Assembly: GCA_002362575.1 (NCBI GenBank)
Contig: DEUM01000067.1
Coordinates: 1 to 50,738, forward strand
Reading direction: 5' to 3'
DNA length: 50,738 nucleotides
Source: Lachnoclostridium sp. UBA3262
Lineage (GTDB): Bacteria > Bacillota > Clostridia > Lachnospirales > Lachnospiraceae
Below, piece after piece: positions 16,068-23,932 of this stretch. The position numbers were made by a program, and so were the translations under genes. Numbering within the stretch: position 1 is the first letter of the stretch; every line of letters begins with the position of its first letter. Below the pieces are notes generated by a model. That model made no database searches and was not told the origin of the DNA. It worked only from the letters and a program-made list of their open reading frames with translations.

Positions 16068-17317
16068 TTCTTGTCATCCTTTCCTTCCTGTTCCTTTTCT
16101 TCTTTCAGTTCCACGATACTCCGGTAATACTCCGTCGTCGTCGGAATATTTTTTGCCGCCAGCCTGCGCGCGCTCCATCTCTTTATCAGACGATAAATAA
16201 TCGCAAACAATGGCACTGCGCAAATCATTCCCAGCAGTCCGAATAAGGAGCCGAAGAATAAAATGGAGAATAATATCCAGAAGCTTTTTAGCCCAATGGA
16301 ATCTCCCAAAATCTTTGGTCCTAAGATATTGCCGTCAAACTGCATCAGCACTATAATCAGAATAAGGAAAATCACTCCCTTAATCGGACTCTCAATAAAT
16401 ACAAGAATGGCACTCGGAACAATTCCGATATACTGTCCGAAAAAAGGAATAATGTTCGTCACTCCGATAATCACACTAATCAATATCGTATACGGTATCC
16501 CCGCAATACTCATAATAATAAATGTTAAAACACCAACCGCAAGGGAATCCAGAATCTTACCACTGATAAATTTGGCAAATATGACATGTGTTTCTTTCAG
16601 GACACTTAACATACTATTTACATACTTAATCGGAAATACCGAAAACATGAGTCTCTTTGCCTGGGCACAAAAGTTTTCTTTGCCCGCCATCAGATAAATG
16701 GAAATGATACAACCGATAAATATGTTAAATAAAACATTGACTGTATTGACAACGCCGTCTGTCAGCATCGTCAACAGTTTATTGCTGTTTGGAAGCAAAT
16801 CATCCTGTAACCATGACAATAACTTTTCATATATCGTACCGGAAAAATCGAGAAAGTAATTTGCCAGCTTTGGATTCGACTTGAACACATCATTTACCCA
16901 CTCCTGAATATTTTTGTAATATCCGGGCAGATTATAAATCAAACTGGTAATACTGTTTACCACTTCCGGCACAACAAGCATAACCAGCCCAAATATGACA
17001 AGCAACGCCATAATAAAAACAAATGCCACCGAACAACCGCGGGAAATTCCCTTTACCTTTTCTTTTTTCTTTACTATTTTATTTAGGAGTGGAACAAAGG
17101 CATATTTATCCATTTTATTAACAAGAGGACTTAGAAGATAAGCTATAATCAATCCTATGTATACCGGCATCAATGCTGTATTGATAGCCGACAAAACTCC
17201 GCTTAATACACCCAGGTTATCAAACAGTAATTTAATGACAAGCGCTGCTGCCGCAACACAAAAACCCGTCAGTCCCGCATACCAGTATTTTTCATATTTT
17301 TCGCCCGGTCTTTTCAT
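16064..17317 (-). CDS. AI-2E family (PerM/YtvI-like) membrane protein
   Basis: A 417-residue polytopic membrane protein of the AI-2E/PerM family: paired helices at the N-terminus, a long amphipathic middle segment (about 120-200) and a C-terminal helical bundle with IIGVTNIIPFFGQYIG. The family name comes from E. coli TqsA, but members have diverse or unknown transport roles (sporulation, ion/proton antiport), so autoinducer export should not be assumed. The start at 17317 is chosen because GGAGG lies 6 bases upstream. It is the first gene of the exporter operon and is coupled to the first adaptor. Confidence 0.88.
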   Translation of the reverse strand: MKRPGEKYEKYWYAGLTGFCVAAAALVIKLLFDNLGVLSGVLSAINTALMPVYIGLIIAYLLSPLVNKMDKYAFVPLLNKIVKKKEKVKGISRGCSVAFVFIMALLVIFGLVMLVVPEVVNSITSLIYNLPGYYKNIQEWVNDVFKSNPKLANYFLDFSGTIYEKLLSWLQDDLLPNSNKLLTMLTDGVVNTVNVLFNIFIGCIISIYLMAGKENFCAQAKRLMFSVFPIKYVNSMLSVLKETHVIFAKFISGKILDSLAVGVLTFIIMSIAGIPYTILISVIIGVTNIIPFFGQYIGIVPSAILVFIESPIKGVIFLILIIVLMQFDGNILGPKILGDSIGLKSFWILFSILFFGSLFGLLGMICAVPLFAIIYRLIKRWSARRLAAKNIPTTTEYYRSIVELKEEKEQEGKDDKK

Positions 17318-17356
17318 GCCTGCCCTCCATGTGATATACATTTTTATACATAAAAC

Positions 17357-17385
17357 AGTATATCACAGAGGCACGCAAATTACAA
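17357..17385 (-). promoter_or_regulatory. Promoter of the exporter operon
   Basis: TTGTAA (17385-17380), a 17-base spacer and TATACT (17362-17357), 40 bases before the AI-2E-family start. It could drive all seven genes down to 8161, as no internal terminator is visible. Confidence 0.65.
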
Positions 17386-17436
17386 CTTTCATTCGCTTAT
17401 AGATAATATAAGATTTTATTATGAGCCTGTCCGCTT

Positions 17437-17790
17437 TTACTTCATTTTCGACTTAAAGACAAGGCTTGCCAGATATCCCATTATCAGCGCCCCCGATATC
17501 CCGACTGCGGCGCTTTCCAGACCGCCATAAAATGTCCCGATAAATCCCTGACTGTCCACTGCTTCTTTTACTCCCTTAAAGAGTAAATGCCCGAAGCCGA
17601 TAAGCGGCACCGTCCCTCCCGACTTTGCCCAGTCAGCAAACGGCTCATACAGCCGGAAAAAGCTTAATATCGCTCCGGCGCATACAAGTCCTACCATGAT
17701 ACGCCCCGGCAGAAGCTTTGTGTTATCCATAATAATCTGTACTACCGCACAAATGGCGCCGCCAATCAAAAATGAAATAAGATAATCCAT
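17437..17790 (-). CDS. spoVAE: Stage V sporulation protein AE
   Basis: A 117-residue membrane protein of the SpoVAC/SpoVAE family with about four hydrophobic segments. SpoVA proteins form the channel that loads dipicolinic acid into the forespore and releases it at germination. It carries the family stretch GGTVPLIGFGHLLFKG and ends the operon. It begins 3 bases after the spoVAD stop. The length matches the short SpoVAE (VAEb) form. Confidence 0.92.
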   Translation of the reverse strand: MDYLISFLIGGAICAVVQIIMDNTKLLPGRIMVGLVCAGAILSFFRLYEPFADWAKSGGTVPLIGFGHLLFKGVKEAVDSQGFIGTFYGGLESAAVGISGALIMGYLASLVFKSKMK

Positions 17791-17793
17791 ACG

Positions 17794-18855
17794 CTACACC
17801 AATCTCCTTTCTTCGCCGGAGACTGCCTCCAGCATAACTCCATGGGCAATGCCCGGTATCGAGTTTCCCTCATTGAAGCTCACTGTAGACAACAGCGCTC
17901 CGGTCGGCACAAACAATACTCGTTTCCACTGGTTTTTCCGCATCTTCTGCAAAATCAGTCCGCACAGGGTAATCGCACTGCAACCACAGCCGCTCCCTCC
18001 TGCGTTAGTGTCCTGTTCTTCGTTGTAATAAATTTCCGTTCCACAGTCAAAATACTGTTTCTCAATATCAAAGCCATATCCCTGCAGCATGTCAACTAAA
18101 ATTCTCTGCCCGATGGTTCCCAAATCCCCGGTAATAATCCGGTCATAGTAATCCGGGCCGACTCCGATATCCTTGAAATTGTTCAGAATGACGTCACAGG
18201 CCGCCGGGGCCATGCATGCACCCATATTCATGCTATCCTTAATACCGTAATCCGTAATCGCACCTGTCGTAACTCCCTTGACCTCGACATACCCGATTTC
18301 CTTCCGTTTCCACCGCGCCTCTGAAGAAGCCAGCACCACGGCGCCGCTTCCCGTTACTGTCCATGTGGAGGAATACGGTCTTTGATTGCCATAGGCTAAC
18401 GGGTACCGGAATTGTTTCTCAGCACTGGCAAAGTGGCTTGAAGTAAGGGCCACCACATAATCTGCAAACCCACCATCAACGAGCATAGAGCCAATAGCAA
18501 GAGATTCTCCCATTGTGCTGCATGCGCCGTATACGCCAAACATCGGGATATTAAAATTCATAATTCCAAAAGAAGTGGCAATGAGCTGTCCGAGCAAATC
18601 TCCCGCCACCAGATAACGGACCTCCTTTGGTTCGAGTCCTGCTTTCCGCAATGCAATCTCCGTTGCCAACTGCTGCATTTTACTCTCTGCTTCCTCCCAT
18701 GTCTGGGCGCCGAATAAGGGATCTGTCTCCACCATATCAAAATATTTACCAAAAGCGCCCTCGCCTTCTTTCTCACCGGCTACGCTCCCCGCCCCGATAA
18801 TGATAGGCGGATGGGCAAAAAGTACACTTCGTTTTCCAATCGCTTTTTTCTCCAT
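17794..18855 (-). CDS. spoVAD: Stage V sporulation protein AD
   Basis: A 353-residue cytosolic SpoVAD with a thiolase-like fold, reported to bind dipicolinic acid. It contains VYGACSTMGESL around the thiolase-type cysteine and GGSGCGCSA near the C-terminus, both typical. It lies between spoVAC and spoVAE. The start MEKKAIGK agrees with the family; the ribosome binding site is weak. Confidence 0.95.
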   Translation of the reverse strand: MEKKAIGKRSVLFAHPPIIIGAGSVAGEKEGEGAFGKYFDMVETDPLFGAQTWEEAESKMQQLATEIALRKAGLEPKEVRYLVAGDLLGQLIATSFGIMNFNIPMFGVYGACSTMGESLAIGSMLVDGGFADYVVALTSSHFASAEKQFRYPLAYGNQRPYSSTWTVTGSGAVVLASSEARWKRKEIGYVEVKGVTTGAITDYGIKDSMNMGACMAPAACDVILNNFKDIGVGPDYYDRIITGDLGTIGQRILVDMLQGYGFDIEKQYFDCGTEIYYNEEQDTNAGGSGCGCSAITLCGLILQKMRKNQWKRVLFVPTGALLSTVSFNEGNSIPGIAHGVMLEAVSGEERRLV

Positions 18856-18893
18856 AAATCTGCACCAACTGCATTACCCTTTCTTTAAATTTC

Positions 18894-19394
18894 CTATATA
18901 ATCCCAAGCAGCCCGCCAATCCAATAGAGCATACCGAGAATCCAACTGCAGAACACACCATATAAAATAACCGGCCCCGCTATTGTAAAAATTTTGCAGC
19001 CGATTCCAAACACCTGTCCTTCTTCCTTAAACTCAATCGCCGGAGCTGCCACAGAATTTGCAAAACCGGTAATCGGTACAAGAGTTCCTGCCCCTGCAAA
19101 ATTCGCTAATTTCTGATACAGGTTAAATCCCGTAAATAAAATACTTAAAAAGATAAGGGAGAGTGTCGTATACAGCGAAGCCGTCTCCTTATCCAGTCCG
19201 AGCATCCCATATATGTTTGTCAGAACCTGACCTAATGTGCATATCAGACCTCCAATGACAAATGCCTTGCAGAGGTTGATAAACCAGCTTTTTTTCGGCG
19301 TATTTTCCTTCACGTACTCATTATACTTTTCTTCTCTCTTCTGGGGTGAACGCTCCTTGATAACTTCCTTAATATCTGTCTTTGAATTATTCAT
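18894..19394 (-). CDS. spoVAC: Stage V sporulation protein AC
   Basis: A 166-residue membrane protein with a polar N-terminus and four hydrophobic segments. SpoVAC is the mechanosensitive channel component of the spore dipicolinate transporter. The family motif GAGTLVPITGFANSVAAPAIEF is present. The ATG at 19394 is preferred over a GTG at 19400, because AAGGAG lies 8 bases before the ATG but only 2 before the GTG. Confidence 0.94.
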   Translation of the reverse strand: MNNSKTDIKEVIKERSPQKREEKYNEYVKENTPKKSWFINLCKAFVIGGLICTLGQVLTNIYGMLGLDKETASLYTTLSLIFLSILFTGFNLYQKLANFAGAGTLVPITGFANSVAAPAIEFKEEGQVFGIGCKIFTIAGPVILYGVFCSWILGMLYWIGGLLGII

Positions 19395-19406
19395 ATTCAC
19401 AGCTCC

Positions 19407-19817
19407 TTAATAAAAATATTGATACAGAGTACCAACCAGCTTGCCTGCTGCGATGGCAGCAGGGATAAGCGGAAACCCTTCTTTGATTTGCAGCCGGTTG
19501 ACCATAATAGGAATCACCCGCAGCATCTCCGCCAGTGCCATAACCAGACATCCTACATAGATACCTGCAAACACACCATACATACAGAGCAGAATAACCG
19601 ATAACCGCAAAGGAAACATATAGAGAAACCAGATATTTCCCAGCGTACCGCCCCATATAATCATGTTCTCATAGAAAAGAACATGATTTGCCGTATGTGT
19701 CCTTGCCGCCAGTCTGGGGATGATTCCCAACATGGTAATGAAGGCAAACGTACCTGCTGCTACCGCAAATCCGCTGCACAGCCCTAAAAAACTCAGCGCT
19801 ATCTGCTTAATTAACAT
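19407..19817 (-). CDS. spoVAB: Stage V sporulation protein AB
   Basis: A 136-residue membrane protein with about four helices, matching SpoVAB in length and pattern (GLCSGFAVAAGTFAF near the N-terminus). It overlaps spoVAA by 11 bases. A TTG directly before the ATG (19820) is an equally possible start, with GGAGGG 8 bases upstream. Confidence 0.9.
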   Translation of the reverse strand: MLIKQIALSFLGLCSGFAVAAGTFAFITMLGIIPRLAARTHTANHVLFYENMIIWGGTLGNIWFLYMFPLRLSVILLCMYGVFAGIYVGCLVMALAEMLRVIPIMVNRLQIKEGFPLIPAAIAAGKLVGTLYQYFY

Positions 19818-20439
19818 CAATTGTTTTGCCCTCCCTAGATGCTGTCTTAATCATCGCCTTATTGACCTGTTCCTCGTAGGTACACATTTCAACCTGTATC
19901 GGCGTCGGATCATCCTTAATCTTTCTCCTCCTGAAATGGTTATAGAAAACAAGCATTCCCAGCGGAAGCCCCGCCGCGTAAGCGATTTCCAGTATCGAAC
20001 CGCCCTTCTTTGCCGTACCCATAATCATCAGATAAACCTTGTCAAACACCTCGCTGACGCTGACGTCCTCATTAAAGGTCATTATGGTAAATGCCGCACC
20101 AAAAAATACGATGAGTGAAACAAATATCGTTTTTATATATTCATAAAGCTTACTTTTTTCCTTTTTATCCGGTTTCTCAAAATCAATGATAAAATCTCTC
20201 TCACCGATATTTTCAATCTCTATATTCGGATAGGTTTTGTGAATTGCTTCATACACCTTGCCAATCGTAAACATAGTCTTCTGCGGTGCGTTCTCTGGCA
20301 ATGTATAAAAATCCGCCTTTTCGAGCGTCTGCACAACCTTTTTATTGGTACAGTATAAGGTAGCAACATCCTTGAGGGTCAACTCCCGCTTTGCGACAGG
20401 AATATTTTGCTCAACCTTTACATATAATATTTCTTCCAT
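19807..20439 (-). CDS. spoVAA: Stage V sporulation protein AA
   Basis: A 210-residue protein with a soluble N-terminal domain (about 1-95; ELTLKDVATLYC) and two to three membrane segments. This is the normal SpoVAA plan. It is the first gene of the spoVA series, directly after sigF and a small ORF whose end it overlaps by 22 bases. AAGGAG lies 8 bases before the ATG. Confidence 0.92.
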   Translation of the reverse strand: MEEILYVKVEQNIPVAKRELTLKDVATLYCTNKKVVQTLEKADFYTLPENAPQKTMFTIGKVYEAIHKTYPNIEIENIGERDFIIDFEKPDKKEKSKLYEYIKTIFVSLIVFFGAAFTIMTFNEDVSVSEVFDKVYLMIMGTAKKGGSILEIAYAAGLPLGMLVFYNHFRRRKIKDDPTPIQVEMCTYEEQVNKAMIKTASREGKTIDVN

Positions 20440-20582
20440 TCAATATACTCCTTCACAAGTGTTCCCTGCTCTTTATCCGAGTGTTCCTTTACCTTATCAC
20501 CGTTTCCCTGCAGGCGGTAAAATAAAATTACGCCCGTTGCAAGCAAAATAATAGCAACGGTAACAATACCGGCTTTCTTCAT
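20418..20582 (-). CDS. 54-residue single-pass membrane protein between sigF and spoVAA
   Basis: A short ORF starting MKKAGIVTVAIILLATG, with one N-terminal membrane segment and a charged tail ending KEYIEWKKYYM. It fills the gap between sigF and spoVAA and overlaps the spoVAA start by 22 bases, so the spoVAA ribosome binding site lies within it. An AAAGGA stands about 11 bases before its ATG. I do not recognise it; its position implies forespore expression or simple coupling of spoVAA translation. Confidence 0.55.
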   Translation of the reverse strand: MKKAGIVTVAIILLATGVILFYRLQGNGDKVKEHSDKEQGTLVKEYIEWKKYYM

Positions 20583-20628
20583 CAAAAACCACATCCTTTC
20601 GGTATTACCATTGCCATTTTTTTATTTA

Positions 20629-21375
20629 TTATTCATTTCTGAAGATAGATTTTTCCCTTTTTATCTGACATCTCTGCCGCATAGAAGTTAATATTTTTTT
20701 CTCCATACGGCTGACCTGAACCTGATTCATTTCCAGTATCTGAGCTGCCTGAACCTGAGTCTTATCCTGAAAATAACGAAGTTCTATCAGCTGTCTTTCC
20801 TTGTCCTCCAATTCTTCTAATAATTGTCCCAAAAGTAAATGATTGACTACCGCCTCGCTTTCGTCCTTATCTGACGGTATCCGGTCCATCAGGGATATCT
20901 CACTTCCCTCTTTCTGGAACACCGTCTTCTGCAGGGATTCCACTTCATTCCCTGCCTCCAATGCCATCACAATATCTTCCTTTTTCATCTCCGTCGCTGC
21001 GCTCAGCTCCTCTAACGTCGCCTCGCGTCCCAGCTCCCCTGCCAGCCTCTCTGCGGCCTGCCGGATTTTCCAGCCGTTTTCCTTGAGGGAGCGGCTTACC
21101 TTAACCATGCCGTCATCCCTTAAAAAGCGTTTGATTTCTCCGGTAATTAGAGGCACGGCATACGTTGAGAATTTTACATCATATGCCAGATTGAAATTAT
21201 CCACCGCCTTAATCAATCCAATGGCTCCGATTTGTCCGAGGTCTTCCAAATCATACCCCCTCCCGGCAAACCGTCTGACAATGCTGTACACCAGCGCCAT
21301 GTTATCCTTTATCACTTGTTCTCTCGCCAATTTATCCCCTGCCCGTGACTGCTTTATCAGTTCTATGGTTTCCAT
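20629..21375 (-). CDS. sigF: RNA polymerase sporulation sigma factor SigF
   Basis: A 248-residue forespore-specific sigma factor. Region 2 has the core-binding and -10 recognition helices (GYDLEDLGQIGAIGLIKAVD, FSTYAVPLITGEIKRFLRD); region 3 and region 4 (LRYFQDKTQVQAAQILEMNQVQVSRMEKKIL) follow. It is the third gene after spoIIAA and spoIIAB, which control it. The ATG has GGGAG 7 bases upstream. Confidence 0.96.
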   Translation of the reverse strand: METIELIKQSRAGDKLAREQVIKDNMALVYSIVRRFAGRGYDLEDLGQIGAIGLIKAVDNFNLAYDVKFSTYAVPLITGEIKRFLRDDGMVKVSRSLKENGWKIRQAAERLAGELGREATLEELSAATEMKKEDIVMALEAGNEVESLQKTVFQKEGSEISLMDRIPSDKDESEAVVNHLLLGQLLEELEDKERQLIELRYFQDKTQVQAAQILEMNQVQVSRMEKKILTSMRQRCQIKREKSIFRNE

Positions 21376-21387
21376 TGGCAGACTCCC

Positions 21388-21828
21388 TTACGACATATTG
21401 ATTGCACTATAAATCGTCTTGCGCATTTTTACCGTCGTTCCTTTGCCTTCCTCTGATATCACATTCAAGTCATCCATAAAGGCCTCCATAAAAGCAAATC
21501 CCATCCCTGAGCGTTCCATTTCCGGTTTGGTTGTATATAACGGCTCCATTGCTTTATCAATGTCTGATATTCCGACACCCTTATCGCTTATTTCAATCCA
21601 GACCGTATTATCCTCCATACGGCTATGTATCGTAATCTTGCCATCCGCTCCCTCATATCCATGAATAATCGCATTGGTTACTGCTTCCGATACTGCTGTC
21701 TTGACATCTGCTAATTCTTCCAGTGTCGGATCGAGCCTCGCAATGAACGCAGCAATTACTGTCCTTGCCAGACTTTCATTTTCCGAGTTGCTGTCAAAAA
21801 TAAAAGTAAATTCATTTTTCCTCATCAT
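21388..21828 (-). CDS. spoIIAB: Anti-sigma F factor / protein kinase SpoIIAB
   Basis: A 146-residue GHKL-fold serine kinase that holds SigF inactive and phosphorylates SpoIIAA. The N-box is AVSEAVTNAIIHGYEG, followed by the G1 box ISDKGVGI and the RSGMGFAFMEAFMD G2 segment. Its ATG overlaps the spoIIAA stop (ATGA), implying coupled translation. Confidence 0.96.
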   Translation of the reverse strand: MMRKNEFTFIFDSNSENESLARTVIAAFIARLDPTLEELADVKTAVSEAVTNAIIHGYEGADGKITIHSRMEDNTVWIEISDKGVGISDIDKAMEPLYTTKPEMERSGMGFAFMEAFMDDLNVISEEGKGTTVKMRKTIYSAINMS

Positions 21829-22154
21829 GCTTTTCGTATCCTTTCTTCGTATTTCGGAATAATCCGGTACAGGCCGGACATGGAGAAAATCCTGTCAATC
21901 CCTTCTCCAATTCCCGCCACATAGGTTTGTCCACCCATAAAATTCATTTTCCGGTAACGTCCCATTACCATCCCGATGCCGGAACTATCCATAAATGTCA
22001 TGCCGGTAAAATCAAAAATTAAGGTTTTCAGATTTCCCTTCTCAATCTGTGTGTCTACCGTCTTGCTGACCTGAACTGCTATATGATGGTCAAGCTCCTC
22101 ACTTATGTGCAAAATCAATGCTGAGCCATTTCGCTCTAATGAAAATTTTTCCAC
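21825..22154 (-). CDS. spoIIAA: Anti-sigma F factor antagonist SpoIIAA
   Basis: A 109-residue STAS-domain protein that releases SigF from SpoIIAB. The phosphorylation-site segment FMDSSGIGMVMGRY is intact. The GTG at 22154 is preferred because AGGAGG lies 8 bases upstream; a TTG at 22160 is only 2 bases from the same site. The promoter is not clear: an intrinsic terminator lies just upstream. Confidence 0.95.
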   Translation of the reverse strand: MEKFSLERNGSALILHISEELDHHIAVQVSKTVDTQIEKGNLKTLIFDFTGMTFMDSSGIGMVMGRYRKMNFMGGQTYVAGIGEGIDRIFSMSGLYRIIPKYEERIRKA

Positions 22155-22179
22155 TTCCAAACCCTCCTTTTATAAAAAG

Positions 22180-22226
22180 AAAAAGACCTGCAGAAAAGAT
22201 TTTACTCTCATCTGTAGGTCTTTTTT
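22180..22226. terminator. Intrinsic terminator between the TPR gene and spoIIAA
   Basis: AAAAAGACCTGCAG (22180-22193) pairs with CTGTAGGTCTTTTT (22212-22225), with one G-U pair. A and T runs on both sides allow termination in either direction; on the minus strand it ends the TPR gene. Confidence 0.8.
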
Positions 22227-22277
22227 ACAATCCGGCGATATTTCCGGACAGATTTATCTTTGTTATTTTGTACACTC

Positions 22278-23657
22278 TTACTGTTCATCTCTTAACTGTG
22301 CTAAATATCTCTCGGCCTGTGAAGCAAAAGTTGTCGTATCATTTACTGCAATTGCTTTTTCATACCACTTCTCAGCCTTTGAATTCTTATTCAGGTTCTG
22401 ATAACATCTTCCCATATAGAACATAGCTTCCTGATTTTCTTCATCTACCGCCAGAACCTGTTTGAATATTTTAAGTGCCTCGTTACTTGAAGTATTCATC
22501 TGGTTTCTTCCCTGACGGACAAGTGAAGATATCTCTGTCTCTGAAACATTTCCAATCGTCGTATAAAGCTCTTTTGCTTCCTCTGTTCCAAAGTCAGATT
22601 TCTTACAGTCAGCAACAGCAACAGCCGCCTTAATCTTTTCATTTGCCATATAATATTGAACACCTTTTAAAAGCTTTTCATAGCTGTCCGCTTTTTTCTG
22701 TGCCGCAGAATCTGCTTTCTCTATCTGCTTGTTCAACTTATCAATCTGTTCATCCAGTGATTTCTTTTCTTTCTCTAATGTCGATATCTGCGAGGACTGA
22801 ACCGATAACTGCTCATTCACATCAGAAAACTGGTCCCCGCTGCTTCCCGTACCCTTCTGGAGCGTCGGCCGAATCAGCACAAAACACACAGCAATTCCTA
22901 TAATAATGCCAATCATAATCTGTACAAATGGCATTAACGAACGCTTCTCCTCCTTATAAGTCCCCACCGGCGTCACATTGGCAAGCGGATCCTTCTTCGG
23001 CGCCTTCTTTGCCACCGTAGTACCCTTCCCGGCGGCATTTGCCGTCTGGTCGCCGACCTCCTGCATATACCGCAGAGTCGTTGTATTGTTAAAGTCAATC
23101 CTTCTTGCCCGGTTCAGGCATTTGGCTGCTTTCTGATAATCTTTATCGTTAATATACAACAGGGCGAGTAACTGCTGCGCTCTCACAAAATGTGGATTCA
23201 GGCTGACTACCTTCTTTAACTGGATAATCGCCAAATCCTCATTTCCTGCCTGTGCCGCCGCCAGCGCAGAATTATATTTCTTAATTGTCTGGTTTGTCGC
23301 ATCCAGTGCTGTCTGGTTTTTCTGCACAGTATTGATATAATAATCTGCCGCATTGCCCTCCGGCTGCATATATTTGCTCAGTACCCATTCACTCAGTGCC
23401 GCCACGGTTTCGCCCATTTCATAATAAATTAAACCGAGCAGATTTCTTGCATTCGTATTACGCTTATCAAACTGCAAACTCTTTTTCAAGGTTTCGATTG
23501 CCCCTGACAAATCCCGCACCTCTGCCTTTTCAAGCCCTATATTATAATAAGTATTAGAAATCCGTCTTACATACTGAACAATCGCTAAATCCTGTCCACA
23601 GAAATTGCACCGTGCTGCACCATCATTTACATTTGCATCACATCTTGGACATCTCAT
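22278..23657 (-). CDS. Zinc-ribbon, TPR and coiled-coil membrane protein
   Basis: A 459-residue protein of unknown role. Residues 1-25 form a zinc ribbon (CPRCDANVNDGAARCNFCG). About 30-210 holds tetratricopeptide repeats (SGAIETLKKSLQFDKRNTNA and others). One membrane helix lies near 245-265 (IMIGIIIGIAVCFVLI), followed by a coiled coil (about 285-335) and further TPR units at the C-terminus. The design suggests a scaffold with TPR domains on both sides of the membrane. It follows the 47-residue ORF by 25 bases and is probably co-transcribed with it. Confidence 0.8.
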   Translation of the reverse strand: MRCPRCDANVNDGAARCNFCGQDLAIVQYVRRISNTYYNIGLEKAEVRDLSGAIETLKKSLQFDKRNTNARNLLGLIYYEMGETVAALSEWVLSKYMQPEGNAADYYINTVQKNQTALDATNQTIKKYNSALAAAQAGNEDLAIIQLKKVVSLNPHFVRAQQLLALLYINDKDYQKAAKCLNRARRIDFNNTTTLRYMQEVGDQTANAAGKGTTVAKKAPKKDPLANVTPVGTYKEEKRSLMPFVQIMIGIIIGIAVCFVLIRPTLQKGTGSSGDQFSDVNEQLSVQSSQISTLEKEKKSLDEQIDKLNKQIEKADSAAQKKADSYEKLLKGVQYYMANEKIKAAVAVADCKKSDFGTEEAKELYTTIGNVSETEISSLVRQGRNQMNTSSNEALKIFKQVLAVDEENQEAMFYMGRCYQNLNKNSKAEKWYEKAIAVNDTTTFASQAERYLAQLRDEQ

Positions 23658-23682
23658 CTCCTAATAATCCTCCCATTATCTA

Positions 23683-23826
23683 TTATAACGTACCTTTCGC
23701 ATCCTGTATCAATTCCTTTACTATATCTGTCACATCCGCTAAATTATTATTATACACAACATCTTCTACTTTTTCCACATCCATGCTCGGCTGAAATTTT
23801 TCCAATTCTTCTTCAAAATTAAGCAT
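23683..23826 (-). CDS. 47-residue acidic protein, function unknown
   Basis: A short ORF beginning MLNFEEELEKFQPSMDVEK and ending with a helix (DIVKELIQDAKGTL). GGAGG stands 10 bases upstream, and a plausible promoter lies at 23875-23902. A longer in-frame reading up to 23946 has no ribosome binding site and unlikely composition. It probably forms an operon with the zinc-ribbon/TPR gene. Confidence 0.7.
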   Translation of the reverse strand: MLNFEEELEKFQPSMDVEKVEDVVYNNNLADVTDIVKELIQDAKGTL

Positions 23827-23874
23827 CTTGCCACAACCTCCGTTCCTCGTCATATAGTTTTCCCTGTACATACA

Positions 23875-23902
23875 ATAATACCAGTTTTTGTAAAAAAAGC
23901 AA
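23875..23902 (-). promoter_or_regulatory. Promoter of the 47-residue ORF and TPR gene
   Basis: TTGCTT (23902-23897), a 16-base spacer and TATTAT (23880-23875), with TGG directly before the -10 as an extended -10 element. Confidence 0.5.
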
Positions 23903-23932
23903 GAAGGAAATATCGGAAAGATTCGACATCCG

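Noticed and set aside
16064..17317. Autoinducer-2 exporter role for the AI-2E-family protein
   Set aside because: The family name is historical and members have varied functions; nothing here shows AI-2 transport.
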